DNA of 5,347 bases from contig JAGODW010000136.1 in assembly GCA_017998025.1 (NCBI GenBank), forward strand, positions 1 through 5,347, in the 5' to 3' direction. The notes beneath the pieces were generated by a model. The model was not told the DNA's origin and searched no databases. It saw only the letters and a program-made list of their open reading frames with translations. The DNA is from Spirochaetales bacterium. GTDB taxonomy: Bacteria; Spirochaetota; Spirochaetia; DTKZ01. Position numbers and translations under genes: made by a program. Shown piece by piece: positions 1 to 5,347 of the stretch. Within the stretch, counting starts at the first letter, position 1; each line of letters begins with the position of its first letter.

Positions 1-1239
1 GGATATGATGGGATGCGGCCGGAGATCCCTCCTGAGGAAATTGCCGAGGAAATACTGCGGGCTATAGAGTCCCGCTGGCCGTCGGGCTGTGATATACTCC
101 ATGTACATAATCCGCTGCTAAGGAAAAACCGGGACTTTCTGAAAATTCTTAAAATCCTGCAAAAAAAGGGGGTTACCCTATTTTTACAGATCCATGATAC
201 TGCTGAAGACCTCAGACCTGAATCCTACTACTTTCATGAGGAATACCCGGAGAACTGCCACTATGGGGTGATCAATTCCCGGGATTTTCAACTGTTTCTT
301 CAGGCGGGGTTAAAACCGATAGGCCTTCATAGTTTACCAAATTGTGTAGAACCGCTCCCCCAGGTTTCTTCTGAAAAAGGAGGAAAAAACAGAGATCTGG
401 TTCTGTATGCGGTACGGGCTATCCGGCGGAAGAACGTGGGAGAAACCATACTATTGTCCTGTTTTTTATCTCCTCCCTATCGAATAGGAATTACTCTTCC
501 TCCCACCAGTCCGGGAGATTATCCCTCGTATGAAAATTGGAAATCTTTTGTACTTAAGCATAATTTTCCGGTGGAATTCGAACTAGGGATGAAGTATCAG
601 TTAGAGACGCTGGTAGATCGGTCTTGCTTTATGATTACTACCAGTATCCGGGAGGGATTTGGATTTGCTTTTTTAGAGCCCTGGACCGCAGAGAAGGCTC
701 TTTTCGGAAGGAAAATACCCTATCTGGCGGAAGATTTTGAGAGAAGGGGAGTTGATTTATCCGATTTGTATGAACAACTCCGTATCCCCCTGGATGTACT
801 GCCCCTGGCGGATGTACGGGGACAATGGGAAACCGTAGTACGAGAGACCTACGGAAGGTACAAACTTGCCCTGGAGGATGAGGAACTGGAGAATGCCTGG
901 AACACGTTGATAGAAGGCGAATGTATCGACTTTCCTTATTTACATCCTTTTATTGCTCAAGGTATGATCCACCGATGTAAAGAAGATTCTTCCGTAAAGA
1001 AACTACTATTAGAACTCAATCCCTATCTAGAAAATCTTGCCTCTCCGGACCCGGATCCAGAAAAGATTGAAAAAAATCGAGAAACAGTACTCCGCATGTA
1101 TTCGAAAGAAAAGTACCGCGACCAGCTCCTTTCCATCTATCAACAGGTTCTTACTGTCCCTGTGAAACAGAAGATACATAAGAAACGTCTTCTACGTTCC
1201 TTTTTAAATCCTAAAGCATTTTACCTGGGGGGTATGTGA
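1..1239 (+). CDS. GT-B-fold glycosyltransferase-like protein, 5'-truncated by the window edge
   Basis: Probable retaining glycosyltransferase of the GT4-like (GT-B) type; donor and acceptor unknown. The frame is open to base 1 (Gly-Tyr-Asp-Gly precede the first visible Met at 13). That Met has no convincing ribosome binding site, and no glycine-rich N-terminal Rossmann start is visible, so the real start lies upstream and most of the first lobe is missing. Numbering from that Met, a strand-like segment DILHVHNPLL (27-36) is followed by LQIHD (58-62) and an acidic AEDLRPE stretch. The second lobe begins near LVLYAVRAIRRKN (129-141), whose R/K cluster resembles the donor-phosphate-binding loop. 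An E-x7-E signature, EGFGFAFLE, has its glutamates at 214 and 222. About 185 residues follow this motif, with no resemblance I recognise and rich in charged helix-like sequence; this is longer than a usual GT4 tail. The stop overlaps the start of the HAD gene by 4 nt, implying an operon and a linked function. The glycosyltransferase call is fairly safe; the exact role is open. Confidence 0.72.
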   Translation, partial: GYDGMRPEIPPEEIAEEILRAIESRWPSGCDILHVHNPLLRKNRDFLKILKILQKKGVTLFLQIHDTAEDLRPESYYFHEEYPENCHYGVINSRDFQLFLQAGLKPIGLHSLPNCVEPLPQVSSEKGGKNRDLVLYAVRAIRRKNVGETILLSCFLSPPYRIGITLPPTSPGDYPSYENWKSFVLKHNFPVEFELGMKYQLETLVDRSCFMITTSIREGFGFAFLEPWTAEKALFGRKIPYLAEDFERRGVDLSDLYEQLRIPLDVLPLADVRGQWETVVRETYGRYKLALEDEELENAWNTLIEGECIDFPYLHPFIAQGMIHRCKEDSSVKKLLLELNPYLENLASPDPDPEKIEKNRETVLRMYSKEKYRDQLLSIYQQVLTVPVKQKIHKKRLLRSFLNPKAFYLGGM

Positions 1240-2105
1240 TCTGTTCTGAAGATAAAAAATATGTAGATATGATTCGAACCTATTCCTATCCTCTTGTCCC
1301 GGTACCTGTTTCTGAAGAAGTTCTTGAGCCATTTCGATCCCGCGTCCCCCGTCTGAACGGTTCTTTTCTACAATACCCAGTCATCTTATTTGATATCTAC
1401 GGCACGCTATTCCAATCCGGTTCTGGAGACATCGGCGTATTCGAGCAGTATCGAGAGGGACGTTGTGCACTATTCCCGAGGGGAGAACTCTCCCTGTTAC
1501 AGGAGCGTTTTGCTTCGGCCGTACGGGATAGACATAAAAAACAGGGCAAGACTGTTGAGGTTCCGGAAGTACGGGTTGAGGAAATCTGGGCGGAACTCCA
1601 GAACCTCGATCTCGAAGCAGCAAGAGAGTTTGCCTTGAGGTTCGAGCTATCAGTGAATCCTGTATATCCCATGCCCGGAGCAAAGGAACTGTTTGGTTTG
1701 CTCCAGAAAAGGGGAATCATCCTCGGTTTAGTTTCCAATGCCCAATTTTTTACACCCTGCTACTTTGAAGCCTTCTTCAGCGTTTCTCTGGAAGAAATGG
1801 GATTCCGGGAAGATCTTTGTGTCTTTTCCTTTCAAGCAGGAGAAGCGAAACCTTCCCTGCAGCTGTTTCGATTCGCTGCTGAGGTTCTGTTGAAGTATGG
1901 CTTTAAAGCTGAAAATTGTTTATACATAGGAAATGATCTGTTAAACGATGTTTGGGCTCCGGCACAGGTGGGATTCAAAACAGCTTTGTTTGCCGGAGAT
2001 GCCCGTTCTTTACGACTTCATCCGGAAGATCCCCGCTGTAAGGGTTTGTTCCCTGATTATCTCCTGGAAGGATTTGAAGAATTAAAAGATTATGTATGTG
2101 ATTAA
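1236..2105 (+). CDS. HAD-superfamily hydrolase with DxYGT motif I and an N-terminal extension
   Basis: Soluble Rossmann-fold HAD hydrolase of 289 aa, probably a phosphatase acting on a product of the flanking glycosyltransferases (inference). Motif I is DIYGTL with nucleophile Asp53, motif II is VSN (Ser167), motif III is Lys205 in GEAKP, and motif IV is IGNDLLND (Asp234, Asp238). The roughly 100 residues between motifs I and II, ending in a PMPG turn (145-148), fit a helical C1 cap as in subfamily I. Two oddities stand out. The second Asp of the DxD phosphatase motif is Tyr55, as in 2-haloacid dehalogenases. Also, motif I lies about 50 residues in rather than 5-15, after a proline-rich leader (YSYPLVPVPV). 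The GTG start at 1236 forms a GTGA overlap with the upstream stop and sits just after a run of six G (1227-1232). An in-frame ATG at 1269 is possible but has a poorer context. The 3' end overlaps the next gene by 14 nt. Superfamily membership is certain; whether it is a phosphatase or a dehalogenase is not, though context favours sugar-phosphate chemistry. Confidence 0.88.
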   Translation: MICSEDKKYVDMIRTYSYPLVPVPVSEEVLEPFRSRVPRLNGSFLQYPVILFDIYGTLFQSGSGDIGVFEQYREGRCALFPRGELSLLQERFASAVRDRHKKQGKTVEVPEVRVEEIWAELQNLDLEAAREFALRFELSVNPVYPMPGAKELFGLLQKRGIILGLVSNAQFFTPCYFEAFFSVSLEEMGFREDLCVFSFQAGEAKPSLQLFRFAAEVLLKYGFKAENCLYIGNDLLNDVWAPAQVGFKTALFAGDARSLRLHPEDPRCKGLFPDYLLEGFEELKDYVCD

Positions 2106-3396
2106 AACTATAAGCAAGATCGAACAGGTGGGATTTATTTCGACCCGGTTTCAGGGGATTGATGGCGTATCGCTTGAAACGCGTAAATGGGTACACGTGT
2201 TTGAGAGCCTGGGATTTGAGACCTACTTTTTTTCAGGTCTTTCAGACTGGTATCCGGAGAGGTCTATGGTTATTCCTGAGGCGTTTTTTAACCATCCGGA
2301 AATTCTTGAGATTCAGGATGGATGTTTTGGGAAAACTGCACGGGGAGAAGAGTTGACAGGAAAGATCCAGGCAAAACGGAAGATTCTAAAAGAGGCCCTG
2401 TACGAGTTTATTCGACGATGGGAGATCGACCTCCTGGTGATAGAGAATGCAGTTACTATCCCTATAAATATTCCTTTTGGATTGGCCATAACAGAGGTAA
2501 TTGCAGAAACCGGGATTCCTGCCATTGCGCATCATCATGATTTTGTGTGGGAACGGCAGAGATTCTCCGTGAGTGCTGTGAATGATTATATTACTATGGC
2601 ATTTCCTCCGGACTTGCCTCCCATCATGCATGTTACCATAAACACAGAGGCAAGGCGGAATCTAAGTTACCGTCGGGGCATCTCTTCTATTATTGTTCCT
2701 AACGTCTTCGATTATTCGGTTCCTCCTCCCGGAATTGACGAGTATAACTCTGATTTGCGGGAAGCATTAGGAATCGGCCCGAAGGATGTCTTTGTTCTGC
2801 AGCCCACCCGCATAGTAGCCCGCAAAGGGATCGAATCAGCGATTGAACTTGTTCACAGGATGAAAAAAAACCTCCCTTCAGGAAAGGAAGGAGTAAAGCT
2901 GGTAATTTCCCATCAGGCGCGGGACGAAGGGACTGCCTATTACGATCGAATTATAGATTATGCCCATTTATTAGGAGTCGATCTTATCATTCGGCCAGAC
3001 CGCATCGGGGAGTACCGGCAACGGGATGAGGAGGGGAGAAAAATATACAGCCTTTTCGACGTGTATCCCCATGCTGACTTTGTAACCTATCCTTCTACCT
3101 ATGAAGGATTCGGGAATGCATTCCTCGAGGCAATCTACTTTAAGAAACCGTTACTGGTGAACCGCTATTCAATTTTCCAGACAGATATTGAACCCGTAGG
3201 GTTTAAAGTAGTAATAATGGATACCTACATTACGGATGAGACGGTTAAAAATACCTGGAAATTCATCCTGGATGAGGAGTTTCGTACCCAATCGGTGGAG
3301 CATAATTTTGAACTCGGAGCGCGGTACTTTTCCTACACGATTCTTGCGGAGAAGATAAAATCGATCCTGTTGAATTTCGGACTTTCTTTGTTTTAA
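2092..3396 (+). CDS. Family 4-type retaining glycosyltransferase (possible compatible-solute glycoside synthase)
   Basis: Complete 434-aa cytoplasmic GT-B glycosyltransferase expected to transfer a sugar from a nucleotide-sugar to a small acceptor. The N-terminal lobe opens with GFISTRF (14-20) and GIDGVSLE (22-29), the usual first strand and donor/acceptor loop. A triple-His segment HHHDF (147-151) follows. The second lobe starts near VFVLQPTR (233-240) with Arg240 and Lys245 of RIVARKG as likely diphosphate contacts, and it carries the E-x7-E signature EGFGNAFLE (Glu338 and Glu346). No signal peptide or membrane segment is visible, so a soluble metabolite acceptor is likelier than a lipid-linked one. 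The ATG overlaps the HAD gene by 14 nt; a weak GAAGA at 2076-2080 may be the ribosome binding site, and translational coupling is likely. From memory, the protein resembles bacterial GT4 proteins placed near glucosylglycerate or mannosylglucosylglycerate synthesis genes, but I cannot verify this and assign no symbol. The fold and family call is strong; the substrate is unknown. Confidence 0.88.
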   Translation: MYVIKTISKIEQVGFISTRFQGIDGVSLETRKWVHVFESLGFETYFFSGLSDWYPERSMVIPEAFFNHPEILEIQDGCFGKTARGEELTGKIQAKRKILKEALYEFIRRWEIDLLVIENAVTIPINIPFGLAITEVIAETGIPAIAHHHDFVWERQRFSVSAVNDYITMAFPPDLPPIMHVTINTEARRNLSYRRGISSIIVPNVFDYSVPPPGIDEYNSDLREALGIGPKDVFVLQPTRIVARKGIESAIELVHRMKKNLPSGKEGVKLVISHQARDEGTAYYDRIIDYAHLLGVDLIIRPDRIGEYRQRDEEGRKIYSLFDVYPHADFVTYPSTYEGFGNAFLEAIYFKKPLLVNRYSIFQTDIEPVGFKVVIMDTYITDETVKNTWKFILDEEFRTQSVEHNFELGARYFSYTILAEKIKSILLNFGLSLF

Positions 3397-3411
3397 GTGA
3401 AATCCCTTTGC
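3397..3411. other. 15-nt convergent intergenic junction
   Basis: This is the only DNA between the stop of the plus-strand glycosyltransferase operon and the stop of pncB on the opposite strand. I see no GC-rich hairpin with a U-tract here or in the adjoining gene ends. Transcripts from both sides must therefore either terminate inside the opposing gene, use a factor-dependent mechanism, or overlap as antisense 3' ends. Confidence 0.8.
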
Positions 3412-4842
3412 TTATCCAATCAACATTCGGGTGATGATAGAATCTTTCAGTTGTTTCACCTCTTCTGAGATAGAGACCTTATACACGTGGGGGTTTAATA
3501 TCCGCGTAAAGGTCGGATCAATGGTATCGAGCGATTGTAATGCCCGCTGCTGGTTTTCCTTAAGGGAAGGATGGGGATTCATTAATATTCCATTTTCCAT
3601 CTTTTTTTCCAGCAGAGGTACAACCGGTCCTTCCGGACAGAGGGTGAATCGTCTGTAGTCCATATACGGATGGTGAAACGTAATGGGGCCTTCCGAAGGC
3701 ACGGGAGAATCGGCAAAGGTAATTAAGTCTGCAAGAGGATGACCCGCGGCATCGTGAAAACGGTACACCTGTTTAATTCCCGGGTTGGTTGATTTTTCCG
3801 GGTTATCGGAAACTTTCATTGTAGGAATGTACGTACCGTCTTTTTCCCGGGCACAGAGTTTGTACACCCCGGTAAAGGCCGGATCTCCTCCTCCCGTTAC
3901 CAGATGAGTTCCTACTCCCCAGATATCAATAGGACATTTAGAAGAAACCAGATGATAGATTATCTCTTCTTCCAGTTCATTGGATACGGCAATTTTGGCA
4001 TCTGTAAGCCCGGCACGATCCAGAGCAGCGCGGACTTCGTTACTTAAGTATTGAATGTCTCCGCTATCGAGCCGTACCCCGAAGGATTTCCCCAGGGCTT
4101 TCAGCTTTAGTCCGATTTTAATGGCATTCTTGATTCCTGATCGGAGGGTGTTAAACGTGTCGATTAAAAGAATCGTATTATTCGGATACAGCTCTGCATA
4201 CCGATGGAAAGCTTGTTCTTCTGAATCAAAAGCGAGAATCCAGGAGTGTGCCATGGTTCCAGCTACAGGGATTCCATATACCCTTCCAGCCAGTGTGTTT
4301 GAAGTTGCGGAGGCACCTCCGATATAAGCCGCTCTGCTGGCAGACATTGCTCCATCAGGACCTTGAGCCCTTCGTAATCCAAACTCTAAAATGGTTCCCT
4401 TGTTCGATGCCAGGTAGATACGGGCACTCTTAGTGGCGATGAGGGTTTCGAAATTAAGGATATTTAGAAGTATGCTTTCTATAATTTGTGTTTCGATGAG
4501 AGTGCCATGAATCCGTACCAGCGGTTCCATGGGGAACACAAGCGTCCCCTCCGGAACCGCATATACATCTCCGGTAAAATGGAATGATTTGAGATAATCG
4601 AGAAAAGGCTGTTCAAAGTATCCTAATCCTTCTAGATACTCCAGATCCTCGGGAGTGAATCGGAAATTCATAAGGAATTCAAGCAAATCTTCCAGACCAG
4701 CGAAAACAGAGAATCCGCCCCCAAAAGGTTGTCGGCGGAAAAACATATCAAATACCCCATGATTGTTCATCTCATATTTGAAGTACCCCTGTGCCATGGT
4801 TAATTCATAGAGGTCCGTAAATAAAGCAGATAACTTATTCAT
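3412..4842 (-). CDS. pncB: Nicotinate phosphoribosyltransferase
   Basis: Cytoplasmic enzyme joining nicotinate to PRPP to give nicotinate mononucleotide, usually with ATP hydrolysis; it is the committing step of Preiss-Handler NAD salvage. The 476-aa length is typical. Recognisable family segments are the N-terminal LFTDLYELTMAQGY (7-20), FDMFFRR (31-37), the phosphoribosyl-binding EFGLRRAQGPDG (153-164), and GTMAHSW (195-201), whose His199 matches the histidine phosphorylated in characterised homologues. RLDSGD (257-262) and WGVGTHL (308-314) follow. All are intact, so it should be active. I chose ATG 4842 because a GAGGGG ribosome binding site lies 6 nt upstream and the family's conserved N-terminus begins here. 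The frame stays open to a TTG at 4890, which would add 16 unconserved residues and has no such site. It lies 62 nt downstream of pncA on the same strand, so the two are probably one transcript, and it converges on the glycosyltransferase operon. Confidence 0.97.
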   Translation of the reverse strand: MNKLSALFTDLYELTMAQGYFKYEMNNHGVFDMFFRRQPFGGGFSVFAGLEDLLEFLMNFRFTPEDLEYLEGLGYFEQPFLDYLKSFHFTGDVYAVPEGTLVFPMEPLVRIHGTLIETQIIESILLNILNFETLIATKSARIYLASNKGTILEFGLRRAQGPDGAMSASRAAYIGGASATSNTLAGRVYGIPVAGTMAHSWILAFDSEEQAFHRYAELYPNNTILLIDTFNTLRSGIKNAIKIGLKLKALGKSFGVRLDSGDIQYLSNEVRAALDRAGLTDAKIAVSNELEEEIIYHLVSSKCPIDIWGVGTHLVTGGGDPAFTGVYKLCAREKDGTYIPTMKVSDNPEKSTNPGIKQVYRFHDAAGHPLADLITFADSPVPSEGPITFHHPYMDYRRFTLCPEGPVVPLLEKKMENGILMNPHPSLKENQQRALQSLDTIDPTFTRILNPHVYKVSISEEVKQLKDSIITRMLIG

Positions 4843-4848
4843 AGATTT

Positions 4849-4854
4849 CCCCTC
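4849..4854 (-). promoter_or_regulatory. Ribosome binding site that fixes the pncB start
   Basis: On the minus strand this reads GAGGGG and lies 6 nt before ATG 4842, an optimal Shine-Dalgarno spacing. It decides between the 4842 ATG and the upstream in-frame TTG at 4890. The rest of the 62-nt pncA-pncB spacer (4843-4904) is AT-rich, and I see no convincing hairpin or promoter in it. Confidence 0.85.
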
Positions 4855-4904
4855 ATATTTATTAAGAATAAGAAAGGCGATAGCAATCAATGCAAAGCCA
4901 TAAT

Positions 4905-5347
4905 TCAGAGTCTCAGATCTCCTGCTTTAATCCGGATGGCTCCGGCTCGCTCCATGTCCTGGACAACCCGCTGAACAGAACCCTCTGGCAGGTTTACCCC
5001 TTTGCAGGCGTCCTCGACAAAAAATACCTCAAATCCTAACCGCAGAGCATCGAGGGCAGAGAAATACACACAGACATCTGTGGCAATCCCGCAGAAGAAA
5101 AGAGTTTTAAAGCCTAATCCTTTCAGGAGGGGCTCCAATCCTGTGGATGTTTTTCGGTCGTTTTCAAAAAATGCAGAGTAAGAGTCTATCCGGGGATTCG
5201 TTCCTTTATGAAGAATACAGCGGATAGGCCGGATATCGAGGCTGGGATGGAACTCAGCTCCCCGGCTACCCTGTACACAGTGATCGGGCCAGAGAGTTTG
5301 CTGAATTCCGAACACGTCTCCCTCCTGGTAGGGGAGTTTTCCCGGGT
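4905..5347 (-). CDS. pncA: Nicotinamidase (isochorismatase-like fold), 5'-truncated by the window edge
   Basis: Hydrolyses nicotinamide to nicotinate and ammonia, supplying the substrate of the adjacent pncB product. The visible 146 residues cover about the C-terminal two thirds of the usual ~210-aa protein, and the frame is open to the right window edge. A GTG at 5315 is only an internal Val codon, because the family's pre-WPDHC region continues in frame beyond it (PGKLPYQEGD). Diagnostic features are QTLWPDHCVQG with the metal-ligand His (codon 5282-5280), LHKGTNPRIDSYSAFF with the catalytic Lys (5207-5205), and GIATDVCV with the nucleophilic Cys (5072-5070) after the cis-peptide Ile-Ala. 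A strand-helix end, VFFVEDACKGVN, follows. The match to E. coli PncA as I remember it is close across these blocks. The catalytic Asp and the other metal ligands (the DWH region) fall outside the window and cannot be checked. It is likely the first gene of a pncA-pncB unit; its promoter is not in the window. Confidence 0.95.
   Translation of the reverse strand, partial: PGKLPYQEGDVFGIQQTLWPDHCVQGSRGAEFHPSLDIRPIRCILHKGTNPRIDSYSAFFENDRKTSTGLEPLLKGLGFKTLFFCGIATDVCVYFSALDALRLGFEVFFVEDACKGVNLPEGSVQRVVQDMERAGAIRIKAGDLRL

Noticed and set aside
13..15. ATG at 13 as the true start of the first glycosyltransferase
   Set aside because: The frame is open to base 1, no ribosome binding site at good spacing is visible, and the N-terminal Rossmann elements expected of the fold would be missing.
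1381..1738. Several open frames of 82-113 codons on both strands inside the HAD gene
   Set aside because: They lie wholly within a gene with clear HAD motifs, show no recognisable domains, and have low-complexity compositions typical of shadow frames.
2313..2631. Short minus- and plus-strand frames inside the second glycosyltransferase
   Set aside because: They overlap a coding region with strong family motifs and have no ribosome binding sites or recognisable protein features.
3379..3406. Possible hairpin at the convergent junction (ggactt...aaatcc)
   Set aside because: The arms pair imperfectly, contain few G-C pairs, and lack a following T-tract, so a terminator call is not supported.
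4055..4433. Plus-strand frames of 61 and 90 codons antisense to pncB
   Set aside because: They are antisense shadows of conserved pncB coding sequence, with no independent support.
4843..4904. Possible promoter or attenuator between pncA and pncB
   Set aside because: Only weak AT-rich -35/-10-like strings and a 5-bp A/T stem are present; nothing stands above chance.
5313..5315. GTG at 5315 as the nicotinamidase start
   Set aside because: The frame continues upstream to the window edge with family-like sequence, and a start here would remove the catalytic Asp and part of the metal site.

Overview
The window looks like an ordinary bacterial chromosomal segment, gene-dense and of moderate G+C by eye (a little under 50%). 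It holds two convergent gene blocks. No tRNA, rRNA, CRISPR array, insertion sequence or prophage signature was seen. Taxonomy cannot be fixed from the sequence. The style of the proteins would fit a spirochaete or another anaerobic or environmental lineage, but this is a guess from general familiarity.

Left block (plus strand, 1-3396): three tightly packed genes. First is a GT-B-fold glycosyltransferase-like protein with its N-terminus cut off by the window edge. Next is a HAD-superfamily hydrolase with a Tyr in place of the second Asp of motif I. Last is a complete GT4-type retaining glycosyltransferase. The reading frames overlap by 4 nt (GTGA) and 14 nt, so they are almost certainly co-transcribed and probably translationally coupled. 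A glycosyltransferase / HAD / glycosyltransferase set is the layout expected for a small phosphorylated glycoside that is built by sugar transfer and then dephosphorylated. Compatible solutes of the glucosylglycerate / mannosylglucosylglycerate type are one candidate product. The substrates cannot be read from the sequence.

Right block (minus strand, 5347-3412): two NAD-salvage genes, pncA (nicotinamidase, 5' end cut by the right window edge) followed after 62 nt by pncB (nicotinate phosphoribosyltransferase, complete). Together they convert nicotinamide to nicotinate and then to nicotinate mononucleotide, the Preiss-Handler entry to NAD. The true pncB start is an internal ATG at 4842 with a strong ribosome binding site, not the longer TTG-initiated frame.

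The two blocks converge with only 15 nt between the stop codons (3396 and 3412), and no obvious intrinsic terminator lies there. No non-coding stretch in the window exceeds 62 nt. The most interesting part is the left block: two dissimilar glycosyltransferases around an atypical HAD enzyme, forming an uncharacterised sugar-conjugate module.
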